DNA of 45,188 nucleotides from NCBI GenBank assembly GCA_025458035.1, contig JALOTH010000042.1, forward strand, positions 1 through 45,188, written 5' to 3'. The notes below the pieces were generated by a model that worked only from the letters and a program-made list of their open reading frames with translations, searched no databases and was not told the origin of the DNA. Made by a program: the position numbers and the translations under genes. The stretch is from Rhodospirillales bacterium. GTDB lineage: Bacteria; Pseudomonadota; Alphaproteobacteria; Rhodospirillales; Defluviicoccaceae. Below are positions 34,006 to 42,882 of the stretch, piece by piece (positions within the stretch are counted from its first letter, which is position 1; the number at the start of each line of letters is the position of its first letter).

Positions 34006-34035
34006 GACTGCCCCCTTCTTGAACGCTCTGCCCAC

Positions 34036-34057
34036 TAATAGGTAAATATACCTATTA
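34036..34057. promoter_or_regulatory. Perfect AT-rich dyad upstream of the lysozyme-like gene
   Basis: TAATAGGTA (34036-34044) and TACCTATTA (34049-34057) form a perfect inverted repeat with a 4-base spacer. It is strikingly AT-rich against its surroundings and lies 30 bases before the start of the minus-strand GH19-like gene. Operator function is the natural reading, but no regulator gene is adjacent. The rest of 34006-34250 shows nothing else I recognise. Confidence 0.5.
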
Positions 34058-34250
34058 CCATGGCGCGAAGCAACCTCTATCGTGCACGCGTCTCGCGATA
34101 CTGATCGGCACGGAGCGGTTTGGGGAGTCTGTCGCGCCTTTGCTGGGAAGCCAGCGGCTGCGAGGTGACTTCGCATCACGAACTTGCTATTGACTCAGGT
34201 AGTGGGCACGCAAGGGCGCGCGTCGCCAAGTTGAGGGAGCAGGGCAGCCG

Positions 34251-34574
34251 ATGAAGAATCTCGGCCAAATGATGAAGCAAGCGCAGAAACTGCAGGAAAA
34301 AATGGGTGAACTGCAGGCTCAGTTGGCCAACGCTGAAATGACCGGAGCATCCGGCGGCGGCATGGTCCAGGTCACGGTCACCGGGAAGGGCGAGGTCCGC
34401 CGCATCAAGATCGACCCGGCGCTGGTCGATCCGGCCGAGGTGGAAGTGCTCGAGGATCTGATCGTCGCCGCCTGCAACGACGCAAAGGCCAAGGTGGAAG
34501 CCTACATGCAGGAACGGATGGGCGAACTGACGGGCGGGCTCAAGCTGCCCCCCGGTATGTCCCTGCCATTCTGA
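34251..34574 (+). CDS. ybaB: YbaB/EbfC nucleoid-associated protein
   Basis: A 107-residue DNA-binding protein with the family core MKQAQKLQEKMGELQAQL (residues 5-22), VTVTGKGEVRRIKIDP and LEDLIVAACNDA. It forms a dimer that bends DNA and coats the nucleoid. A GAGGGAGCAGGG stretch precedes the ATG. recR follows after 71 bases, the usual partner. dnaX, which normally lies immediately upstream, is absent: the preceding gene is the divergent GH19-like gene. Confidence 0.9.
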   Translation: MKNLGQMMKQAQKLQEKMGELQAQLANAEMTGASGGGMVQVTVTGKGEVRRIKIDPALVDPAEVEVLEDLIVAACNDAKAKVEAYMQERMGELTGGLKLPPGMSLPF

Positions 34575-34645
34575 ACGCTCCCGCCCAGCGCCGAAGTGCC
34601 AAACTGCGGCGTGTTCCCTTGGTGCCGTAGCTCCTGCCGTCCACG

Positions 34646-35242
34646 ATGACCGAGATCGAGCGGCTGATCCAGTTGATGGCGAAGCTGCCGGGACTTGGCC
34701 CGCGGTCGGCACGCCGCGTCGTGCTCACCCTGTTGAAACGACGCGAGACGCTCCTCGAACCGTTGCTCGCCGCGCTGCAGGCGACCGCCGACGCCGTATC
34801 GCGCTGCCATGTCTGTGGCAATCTCGATACCGTCGATCCTTGCCGGATCTGCACCGACGCGCGCCGCGATGCGGCGAGCTTGTGTGTCGTCGAGGACGTC
34901 GCCGACTTGTGGGCACTGGAGCGGGCTGGCTGTCACCGCGGTCGCTATCACGTTCTTGGCGGCGTGCTCTCGGCGATCGACGGCGTCGGCCCGGAGGACC
35001 TCGGCATTCGGCGCCTGATCGCCCGTGCCGGAAGCGGCGGGGTGCGCGAAGTGATCCTCGCCCTCAGCTTCACCGTCGATGGCCAGGCGACCGCCCATTA
35101 CATCGCGGACGCCTTGCGCGATTGCGGTGTGACGTTGACAGGAATCGCCCACGGCGTGCCGCTGGGCGGCGAGCTCCACTACCTTGACGATGCGACGCTG
35201 GCGACGGCGCTGGGCGCAAGGCGCGGTCTCGATCCTGGGTGA
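34646..35242 (+). CDS. recR: Recombination mediator RecR
   Basis: A 198-residue RecR. An N-terminal helix-hairpin-helix ([19 protein letters not shown], residues 6-24) is followed by a zinc finger (CHVCGN ... CRICTD, Cys residues near 55-70). A Toprim domain follows from [14 protein letters not shown] near 81 through [19 protein letters not shown]. The C-terminus is complete. RecR with RecF/RecO loads RecA on gapped DNA. It is in the standard order after ybaB. Confidence 0.93.
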   Translation: MTEIERLIQLMAKLPGLGPRSARRVVLTLLKRRETLLEPLLAALQATADAVSRCHVCGNLDTVDPCRICTDARRDAASLCVVEDVADLWALERAGCHRGRYHVLGGVLSAIDGVGPEDLGIRRLIARAGSGGVREVILALSFTVDGQATAHYIADALRDCGVTLTGIAHGVPLGGELHYLDDATLATALGARRGLDPG

Positions 35243-35370
35243 TCCGGTGCGGGACTTTCCTGCGCCATGACGAGAAGACGTGTTGCATGCCCCCTTCGAG
35301 CGCCTCATCTCTCGCGGAAGTGATCGGATAATTTCGGGCGTGATCCACAGATGTTGTCGAGGTTAATGGC

Positions 35371-36072
35371 ATGCATGAACTCCGTCCGGCGGGTGAGCGT
35401 GGTCCGACCAACTTGGGCTGGCTGGACAGCCGCCACACCTTCTCCTTTGGCGGTTATCACGATCCGCGCCACGCCGGGTTCCGCGATCTGCTTGTCATCA
35501 ATGAAGATCGCGTTGCCGCCGGCGCCGGCTTCGCCCCGCATGACCACCGGGACATGGAGATCGTCTCCTACGTGATCAGCGGCGCCCTCAAGCACCGTGA
35601 CAGCCTCGGCAACGGCTCGGTGATCCGGCCGGGGGAGATCCAGCGAATGAGCGCCGGGACCGGCATTCGCCACAGTGAAGACAACGCCTCCGACCGGGAG
35701 ACCGTCCACTTCCTGCAGATGTGGATCCGTCCGGAGCGCGCCGGCTTGCCGCCGGGCTACGAACAGAAGACGCTGCCGCCGGCGGGTGCAGCTTCGCGTC
35801 TCGACCTGATCGGCGCCCGCACCGGTGGCGACAACTGCGTGACCATCCATCAGGACGTCAGCCTCTGGCGGGCGCTGCTGGCGGGAGGTGACGCTGGCGT
35901 TGTCCTGCCAATCCTGCGGGGCCGTCACGCCTGGGTTCAGGCGGTGCATGGGCAGGCGGTCGTCAACGGCGTTGGCCTCGGCGCCGGCGACGGCCTGAAG
36001 CTGTCTGATGAGGCGGAAGTGGCCATCGGCGCGCAAGCGCCGGCGGAGTTGCTGATTTTCGACTTGGCGTAA
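35371..36072 (+). CDS. Pirin family protein (bicupin)
   Basis: A 233-residue bicupin of the pirin/YhhW family. Metal ligands in the N-terminal cupin are His57 and His59 (APHDHRDMEI), His101 and Glu103 (GIRHSEDN), a complete set for iron. Some members have quercetinase activity; others act as redox-linked regulators, and no substrate is evident here. The C-terminal cupin (about 120-225) lacks a metal set. No operon partner is adjacent. The 478 bases between its end and 36551 hold no gene I can support, only the terminator for the next minus-strand gene. Confidence 0.85.
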   Translation: MHELRPAGERGPTNLGWLDSRHTFSFGGYHDPRHAGFRDLLVINEDRVAAGAGFAPHDHRDMEIVSYVISGALKHRDSLGNGSVIRPGEIQRMSAGTGIRHSEDNASDRETVHFLQMWIRPERAGLPPGYEQKTLPPAGAASRLDLIGARTGGDNCVTIHQDVSLWRALLAGGDAGVVLPILRGRHAWVQAVHGQAVVNGVGLGAGDGLKLSDEAEVAIGAQAPAELLIFDLA

Positions 36073-36501
36073 GGCGGCGACGCTGGCAGCAGGGGGGTGC
36101 GCCACGCCGCACCGATGATCCGGCAGGAAACTCGCCGGCGCCGGCCGTAACATCGCGACGCAGGATATCGCGGTGTTCAGCGCAGCGGCGGCGAGTCAGC
36201 CTCCCCAGGCTGTACGTAAGGGTCTCTGCGAGGTGTGCCGCCCCCATGGTCCGCTTTCCCGCACCCGCCGAAAATGAGGACATCTCGTTCTCGGCGGGCT
36301 TTGCCCGAGCGGCAGCACACCGTAGCAGACGATACAGATTTTCGCTTAAGTTGTATATTGCCCGTCTGGGTAATGACGCGGTCGGCCCCGCGCGGAGGCG
36401 CCGTCACCGTGGTGCCGGCGGCATTCAGCGCCACCGGCTGACGGAACGCAGCGGCTTCGTGCGGGAGTTTACTCGGCTCGGAACCGCGAGTGACAGAAAA
36501 C

Positions 36502-36521
36502 GGGCGGCCAGTCGGCCGCCC
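36502..36521 (-). terminator. Rho-independent terminator of the VPLPA-CTERM gene
   Basis: GGGCGGCC (36502-36509) and GGCCGCCC (36514-36521) form a perfect 8-bp stem with a 4-base loop. Read on the minus strand it is followed by GTTTTCTG. It lies 30 bases after the minus-strand stop at 36551. Confidence 0.7.
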
Positions 36522-36550
36522 TTATCCCTTTTGTCGGAACGCTGCGGAAA

Positions 36551-36979
36551 TTATGCCGCGTTGCGCTTTAGCCGCCATCCCGCAAAGCCGAAGCCGGCCA
36601 GCGCCGCGGCGAGGATCGGCAATGCCGCCGGCACCGGGATCGGCACCGTTGGCACCGCGAACGGCGTGATGCGGCCAACCGCTGGGACACCATCGTCTAT
36701 GTCAGGGCCGTTGACCGCCATCGCCAGCGAGAACAGCGCCAGCGATGTAACGGAACTTGAAGCAACTGTTCCCACATCCGAGGCGGGAGGAACGATGTCC
36801 CCGCTCGACTTCAAGGAAGCCGGGACAGTGGCGTTGATACCCTTTGCCAGATACGTCGCCGGCGCGATGCCGGGGAACCCATACAAGAACACCGTTTTCG
36901 CCTGCGCATCCGAGGCGGTCAGTCCCACTATGACGCCAAGGGCGAGCGCCCCGGCGTATTTTACGGCCGTATTCGCCAT
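36551..36979 (-). CDS. VPLPA-CTERM sorting-domain exported protein
   Basis: A 142-residue exported protein. A signal peptide (about 1-27, ending ASDAQA) leads to a short mature region rich in Ser, Val and Ala. The C-terminus is VPVPAALPILAAALAGFGFAGWRLKRNAA, given by its parts: VPVPAALPILAAALAG, then a membrane stretch and the basic end RLKR. This is the VPLPA-CTERM tripartite signal recognised by exosortases for attachment to the cell surface or extracellular matrix. The mature region is unrecognised. No exosortase is in the window. A GGAG-rich site precedes the start and a terminator follows. Confidence 0.8.
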   Translation of the reverse strand: MANTAVKYAGALALGVIVGLTASDAQAKTVFLYGFPGIAPATYLAKGINATVPASLKSSGDIVPPASDVGTVASSSVTSLALFSLAMAVNGPDIDDGVPAVGRITPFAVPTVPIPVPAALPILAAALAGFGFAGWRLKRNAA

Positions 36980-37224
36980 TTATCCCTTCTCCCCTTCCGG
37001 CACGCCAGCCCCCGGGCTCACCTCAGGATCGACAACCGTGGTACGGAAAGGAACACGCCTTCTGCACCGGCCCCGTGCTGCCATCCTGTCGATCCGCGCA
37101 CCCTTGGTAACTCGATCGTTGATGATAGTAAGACACTAACGCGTCCCGCAGAACTTGTATAGGACCCGTTTGGAGCATTCAAGCGCAAGGCTCCAGCGCA
37201 CCCAGTTAACGATCGCATGGCCGG

Positions 37225-39875
37225 CTAGCCGGTGGTCCCGAGGCCGCCGGCGATGGCATTAACGATCAGCAGCAGCCGGTGCAACAGCTCCGCCTCCGCC
37301 GCGACATCACCCTGCTGTTGTGCCAGCCGCCACTCCGTGAGCAGGCGGATCTGTTCCAAATGCAACGGGCGAAGGCCGGCCGACCTGAGGGCGATCGAAC
37401 GGGTGAGGATCGGCCGCTGGCTTTCCAGGCTCTCGCCGAACAACTCCTCGAGGTGGACGCGGGTTGCGGTAAATTCGGCGAGAATGGTGGCAAGATGGCG
37501 CTCCCGCAGCATCCGGTCCGAAACCATGGCCGCGTAAGTCCGCATCAGTGATGCATCAGCCGTAATCACACTGGTCACCGCGTTGCCGAACACGTAGACC
37601 AGCGGCGGCCACGCATGGTTTCGCACCGCGTCCGCCAAGGCTGTAAATGTGTGCGGCCGATCCGCTTTGAGCTGCGATAGCGCACTGCCCACGCCGTACC
37701 AACCGGACAGATAAAAACGCGACTGGCTCCAGGCGAACACCCACGGGATGGCACGCAGGTCGGCAAGGGTGCGCTCGCCGCTGCGGCGGGCGGGACGCGA
37801 GCCGATGCGGGTCTGCTCGATGACATCGATCGGCGTGGCGTGCGAAAAAAAGCTGACAAAACCATCGGCTTCGAGCAATGCGCGGTAGGCACTCCGGTCA
37901 GCAATTCCAGATTGTGGGCGGCGGTGATGCGGTTCGCATACTTCTGTTCGATCGTCTCGCCCTGCTCGGTCAGCCGCAGATCGCCGGCCACCGAGCCCGG
38001 CGGCAGCGCATCGACGAACCGGTGGGTCGGACCGGCACCGCGGCTGATAGTGCCGCCGCGGCCATGGAAAAAACGGACCTGCACGCCGGCAGCGGTCGCC
38101 GTTCGCGCCAGCTCGCCCTGCGCCCGGTAGATGGACCAGAAGCTGGCGAGGATGCCGCCATCCTTGTTGGAATCACTGTAGCCGATCATCACCTGTTGCT
38201 GGCACTGCGCTTCGCCGCGCGCCGCCGCACTCGCCTGAAGACTGCGCCGGGTGATGGGATGGGCGAGAAACTCGCCGAGGATCTGCGGCGCATGGTGCAG
38301 ATCCTCGATCGTCTCGAACAGCGGAACGACCGGCAGCCGGCAAATGGGACCGTCGCCATCGACGACGAGCAGCCCCGCCTCACGCGCCAGCACGTAGACC
38401 ACCAACAGGTCGGAAACGCTGCGGGTCATGCTGACGATGAGCGCGCCGAGACCCTCCGACCCGTGCGCGGCGAAATGCTCGGTGAGCACGCCGTAGCAAT
38501 CGAGGACGGCGCGCGCCTCGGCGCCGACCGGTGTCTCGGGACGGGTAAACGGCCTTGGGCTCGCCAGCTCGTGTTCGAGAAAGGCCCGCCGGCGCGCCTC
38601 GTCCCAGGTTTCGAAGGCGTTATCGGCAAAGCCGGCGGCGCGCAACAGTTGACCGACGGCCATGTCGTGGAACCGTGAATTCTGCCGGATGTCGAGGCTC
38701 GCGGCATGAAACCCGAAGGTACGCACGATCTCGGCGACAGCATCCACGTCGATACGGGCAAGCCGTGCGGCGCCCACGTGCGCGAGATCGCGGCGAAGCA
38801 GCAGCAGGTCATCGAGAAGCTCGCCGGCGCGGCGATAGCCGGCACCGTCGGCGGCACCCTGGCCTGGCAGCATGGCAAGCATGGCGTTGACGAACTGGCG
38901 CCAGGGCTCATCGGGATTGCGGCGCAAGGCCGCCTCGCCGCGGCTGCCAAGTCCCGCAACCAGCGCCGCCAGGCGCTGCTTCAACGCTTCACCAGGGTGC
39001 TGCAAGTGTTGCGACAGGCTGAGCCGCTGGGTCAGGCGGATCAATTGGTCGCGCACTAACGTAACGGCCAGCCCGTGCAGTTGGTGCAGCATGTCCCGGG
39101 TGATGGCGGCGGTCACCAACGGATGGCCGTCCCGGTCGCCGCCAACCCAGTTGCCGAAGGATAGCCGGGGCAGCACCGGCGCGTGGTCGTCGAGCAACGC
39201 GAGATCGAAGCCGGCATCCTGCCACGCCTCCCGCAGCCGCCGCGTCAAAATCGGCGGGATGGTGGGAAAGACGGTGCGCAGATAATGGAGGATGTTGCGA
39301 ATTTCGCTGGTGATTTCGGGTTTCTCGTGTTGCACCTCGCCCGATCGCCACAACCGTTCCAGGACAGCCTTGATCTGATCGCGGATGTCGGCCTGTTCGC
39401 CCGGCGTCCACATCTGGTTTTCCCGCTGAACCAGCAGCAGGTAGAGTTCGCGGCTGTGTTCAAGGATCGTGCTGCGCTTGGCCTGCGTCGGGTGGGCCGT
39501 CAGCGCCGGCTCGACGCAAACCGTTGGCAGCACCGCGGCGATCTCCTCCGCCGTATGGCCTTCGGCGGCCAGCAGATGCAGTGTGTCCTCCCATGAGCCG
39601 GGATGGTCGCGCAGCTGGCCGGTCGTCGCCATTTGTCGGTGGTTTTGCGCATAGGCGTTCTCCTCGATCATGTTGAGGAGACTGAAGGCGGTGGAATAGG
39701 CCTGCGCCAAGCGGTCGGAGACCGGCAGGTCGGCCGTCGCCATTCCGCCGCCGGGCCATGGCAGGGCAGCGGCGATGTCGTTCTGGCCCTGCTCTCGCAG
39801 CATTTCACGAAAGCAGGTCATCAGGAAATCGAGATCCCGATCGATCTTCGGCATGAACGGCCGGCGCAGCGTCAT
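37225..39875 (-). pseudogene. ppc: Phosphoenolpyruvate carboxylase, frameshifted by internal deletion
   Basis: PEP carboxylase makes oxaloacetate from PEP and bicarbonate to refill the TCA cycle. Most motifs are present: LTAHPTQAKRS near residue 133, FGNWVGGDRDGHP, VMIGYSDSNKDGG and FFHGRGGTISRG. At about 37893-37900 the frame changes. Upstream ends GETIEQKYANRITAAHNLELL, and the next frame resumes SAYRALLEADGFVSFF. A normal enzyme has some 30-45 residues between these, so a deletion of about that length with a frameshift is implied. The second frame continues to a normal C-terminus (ending GGLGTTG). As written the gene cannot give full-length enzyme. An alternative start is 39854. Confidence 0.85.
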
Positions 39876-40084
39876 CGTCGTGGTTGGTCCTTACGCCAAA
39901 AACAAGCAGCCCCACATGGCGTGCACTCGCCTCCCTGTCGACTTGGCAACGATACGATGGGCGAATGTGGCAAGCTTGGGAACGACAGGGGCAGCGCCAT
40001 TCAACCAAGCCGGCCCCGCAGGAGATGCGTTGACGATACGGCGCCCCGCGACCCATAAGCAACCCGCTTGAGCGACGGGCGGTG

Positions 40085-40117
40085 ACGGCACGCCCGGCGG
40101 GGGGCCGGACGTGCCGT
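40085..40117. repeat. Stable GC-rich hairpin between ppc and a secreted-protein gene
   Basis: ACGGCACG (40085-40092) pairs with CGTGCCGT (40110-40117), and CCGGC/GCCGG pair inside a 5-G loop. No T-run follows on either strand, so it is not a canonical terminator. It is 41 bases after the minus-strand stop at 40159 and may protect mRNA ends or cause pausing. The rest of 39876-40158 shows no gene I can support. Confidence 0.5.
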
Positions 40118-40158
40118 TGGCGAAGTCTCAATCGAGGATATGATTTCCCGCCAAGGAA

Positions 40159-40749
40159 CTACCGTTCACCAAAGCCGGAGCACTGATCCTCCGCACTGCC
40201 CTCGACGACGTTGCCACCCTCGTTCAGTGGCGGCGGCGTGTTTTCCTTGCATTGCAGATTGCCGTCGATGGTGTTGCCTCCCAAGCGGACGCGGGCGGCA
40301 TTCTGGAACACCTGCACGTCGGATCCGACGTCATTGAAGCGGACGACGATCGGGGCGGCATTGCTGTCGAGTTGGATGCTTCCGCCAACGTTGACGTCGG
40401 TAATGGCACTGGTCAGGCCGGCAACCGTGTCAAAGATCTGAATATCGCCGTTGACCGCCGTTTCCCGGCCGTTCGCCGGATTTGTCTGAAGCCGAACGCG
40501 CGAACCGCCTTCCGACTGCACGCTTCCTTTAATTGTTGAGCCCTGAACCAGCAGATCTCCTTTCGTCGAAACGACAATGTTACCTTCAACAGTCGAGTTT
40601 CTGATAATGCAACTGCCGTTGACGAAAACGTTATCGACTGTCCGATTGATGATATTTCCCGGACAATTGGTTGTTCCTGCCGATGCTGGCGCAATCCCGG
40701 CAATAGAAACTGCCATGAGCGCCATAGCCGAGTAGCTTAAACGAGACAT
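40159..40749 (-). CDS. Secreted beta-helix-like repeat protein
   Basis: A 196-residue exported protein. A signal peptide (1-25, ending APASA) is followed by short strand repeats of the type 'VxGNIxV' and 'TIxGxVQ' (CIIRNSTVEGNIVV, VQGSTIKGSVQS, AVNGDIQIF, NTIDGNLQCKENTPPP), with a final EDQC. This resembles a secreted family I know only as hypothetical, probably a right-handed beta-helix; Cys near the two ends could form a disulfide. The start at 40749 has GAGGTG six bases upstream. The 5' region is AT-rich. Function unknown; adhesion or matrix structure is a guess. Confidence 0.65.
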   Translation of the reverse strand: MSRLSYSAMALMAVSIAGIAPASAGTTNCPGNIINRTVDNVFVNGSCIIRNSTVEGNIVVSTKGDLLVQGSTIKGSVQSEGGSRVRLQTNPANGRETAVNGDIQIFDTVAGLTSAITDVNVGGSIQLDSNAAPIVVRFNDVGSDVQVFQNAARVRLGGNTIDGNLQCKENTPPPLNEGGNVVEGSAEDQCSGFGER

Positions 40750-40962
40750 TTCAACACCTCTATCCAAAATTGCAGCCTGCATGGCATATAGACTTTCATG
40801 CTGGCAAAAAAAGGGCGAATAATATTTTCCTTTATTTTGCCACAATGTTTTTAGAATGCGGCCACAATTGGGTAATTATGTTCCCATATCCCAACTTTAC
40901 AGGCTAACAACAGTCGGCAGTCTTCGCGCCTGAATCCCAAGCGTTCCACCGCGACGCCGACG

Positions 40963-41041
40963 CTGCTCAGGTGACGTCGGCGGGGGCAAGCCGGCAGCGT
41001 TCGCGGATCGTCCTCGACGCCGCGCGCATCGATGGCGGCCG
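40963..41041 (-). pseudogene. Remnant of a second CDF cation-efflux gene
   Basis: Bases 40963-40998 match 42879-42914, the C-terminal end (CRLAPADV plus stop) of the intact cation exporter, at about 33 of 36 positions. Bases 41011-41041 match 43124-43154, an upstream part (AAIDA..VED), at most positions. In the intact gene these are some 210 bases apart; here they are nearly adjacent and out of frame. It is in the same orientation as the intact copy and the two flank the PHB depolymerase gene. The rest of 40750-41379 holds nothing else I can support. Confidence 0.6.
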
Positions 41042-41379
41042 TTGGCAGAGCAACCCGATTTCCGAGAGGCTGGTGTGACGAGTGCCGTGGGACTCGTAAC
41101 GCTCGACGTGATGGCAGGAAACGCGTTCGCGGCTATGGCGTCGGCGCCCGCGCGTCGACATCGGCGCGAAGCTCGGGGCGGTTCCGTCCTAACGTCAATA
41201 CGCGATTTTGCAGTCCGCCCATTCGCAAGCCTTCATCACGGCAGGGCGCCGAGTAGGTTATCGTGTGAAACGCCAGATTTGCGAGTATCAAACTGCCCAC
41301 GGCGGCCTCAAGGGGCGCGGACAACATCGGCCCCACCTCCGCCGCGAGACGACGCCGGAACAAGGCGGAGGAGAAAGCC

Positions 41380-42843
41380 ATGCGAAAAACGATCTGTCTG
41401 CTGTTCGCCACGGTCGCGGCTGTAAGCCTTTTCGTTGCCGCGGCGACCGCTGCCGAGCGGCAAACGACGCTGACTGAACTCGGACGAACTCTCAAACTCG
41501 ACCCCGCACGGATCTCGGTCTCCGGTGTGTCTTCGGGCGGCTTCATGGCGCATCAGTTCCATGTTGCCCACTCCAAGACCATCATCGGTGCCGGTATCAT
41601 GGCCGGCGGCCCCTACGCTTGCACCAAGGGCGATGTCATGCGGGGTTTGACCGTTTGCACGGCGTTCCTCGCTGACGGCTTCTGCCAAGGTTATGACGGA
41701 TGCAATCAGATCGCCTACGCCGGGCCCGGCCCCGCCACTGCCGGTCAGGCAGCAAGCCCCGAGGCGATGGCGATGGCGCAGCAATCGGCCGATGCGACCT
41801 TCACTGCCGGACAGAATGCCACGATTGACGACCCGTCGGGGATCATCGGCGATAAGGTCGTTATCCTGCACGGCGTGAAGGACTCGTTGCTGCGGGTCGG
41901 TGTCAGCGATGCGCTCGCCCAGTACTTTCCTGCCCTCTACCAGCGTACCGGCAGCGCCTTGCCGGAGGGCACGGTCGTCTACCTGAAGGATGTCCCGGCG
42001 CCGCATGCGGTGGTCACGGATAACCACGTCGGCCTCGATCCCGAGCGGGGCCAAGTCAACGCCTGCAACCGCTTCGGCTCACCATTCGTGAATGCGTGCG
42101 GGCAGAACGACTGTGCGGCAGGGTGTAAGCAAGCCTGTGAGACGGCGGCCACGCCCGGCGAGTGCGATACGGCGTGCGACCTGTCCTGCGGTATCGCTCT
42201 CGACAATGCCGGCCGCATCCTGAGCCACATCTACGGGCCCTTACAGCCTCGCCCCGATCCGTCCCTCATCGGCGTCAAGCAGTACGACCCTCACCTCTGG
42301 CCGACCGTGTCCCACGACTGCAAGGCCGGAGAAGTAACGGACAGCCGCTGCCAATGGCTGCGGCGACGCCTGTTTGCGTTCCCTCAGAAAGAGATGTTCG
42401 GCAACAGTGCACTCGCGACCGAAGACGCCGTGATGGCGGAGAAAGGGTATGTGTTCGTGCCACCGCAGTGTCTCGACGGCACAGCGAGGTGCAAGCTGCA
42501 CGTCGCCTTCCACGGCTGCCGGCAGGGCTTCGGTTTCACCGGCATCGAGCCGGACGGTCAGCCGGTCAAGAAAGCGTTGTATGGGGCGCGGGCGACCGAG
42601 GAGGAACAGCAACTCCGCGGCTGGACCTACTTCATTGAGAACGCGGGCTACAACGAGTGGGCCGATACCAACGATATCGTCGTGCTGTACCCGCAGGCGA
42701 CGACAAATTCCAACACCATCCTGCAGCACATGAACCCAATGGGTTGCTGGGACTTCTGGGGCTATACGAACCAGGACTTCAACACCAGGACTGGTCTACA
42801 GATCGCTGCCGTCTGGCGGATGATCCAGGCGCTGGCGCCGTAG
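41380..42843 (+). CDS. phaZ: PHB depolymerase, periplasmic/extracellular, type II catalytic domain
   Basis: A 487-residue exported esterase. A signal peptide (1-25) precedes the catalytic domain. The lipase box GVSSGG gives nucleophile Ser51, with Asp168 (HGVKDSLL) and His209 (PAPHAVVTD) as the likely triad. The oxyanion-hole His is C-terminal, in LHVAFHGCRQGF near residue 385; this order marks a type II catalytic domain as in Rhodospirillum rubrum PhaZ1 and Ralstonia PhaZd. There is no linker or substrate-binding domain. An unusual insert, residues 229-270, holds eight cysteines. A strong GGAGGAG site precedes the ATG. The gene is flanked by an intact CDF exporter and a CDF remnant. Confidence 0.85.
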   Translation: MRKTICLLFATVAAVSLFVAAATAAERQTTLTELGRTLKLDPARISVSGVSSGGFMAHQFHVAHSKTIIGAGIMAGGPYACTKGDVMRGLTVCTAFLADGFCQGYDGCNQIAYAGPGPATAGQAASPEAMAMAQQSADATFTAGQNATIDDPSGIIGDKVVILHGVKDSLLRVGVSDALAQYFPALYQRTGSALPEGTVVYLKDVPAPHAVVTDNHVGLDPERGQVNACNRFGSPFVNACGQNDCAAGCKQACETAATPGECDTACDLSCGIALDNAGRILSHIYGPLQPRPDPSLIGVKQYDPHLWPTVSHDCKAGEVTDSRCQWLRRRLFAFPQKEMFGNSALATEDAVMAEKGYVFVPPQCLDGTARCKLHVAFHGCRQGFGFTGIEPDGQPVKKALYGARATEEEQQLRGWTYFIENAGYNEWADTNDIVVLYPQATTNSNTILQHMNPMGCWDFWGYTNQDFNTRTGLQIAAVWRMIQALAP

Positions 42844-42882
42844 CCCGCCAAAGAAGCGAGCAGCGGGCGGCGCCGGCGCTCC

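Noticed and set aside
34575-34645. Signal-recognition-particle RNA near ybaB-recR
   Set aside because: The conserved SRP RNA tip (GGTCAGG..GGAAGCAGCC) is not present in this gap or elsewhere that I could see.
36073-36500. Open frames between pirin and the VPLPA-CTERM gene
   Set aside because: No ribosome binding site, no recognisable domain and coding-like composition is weak; I leave it as non-coding.
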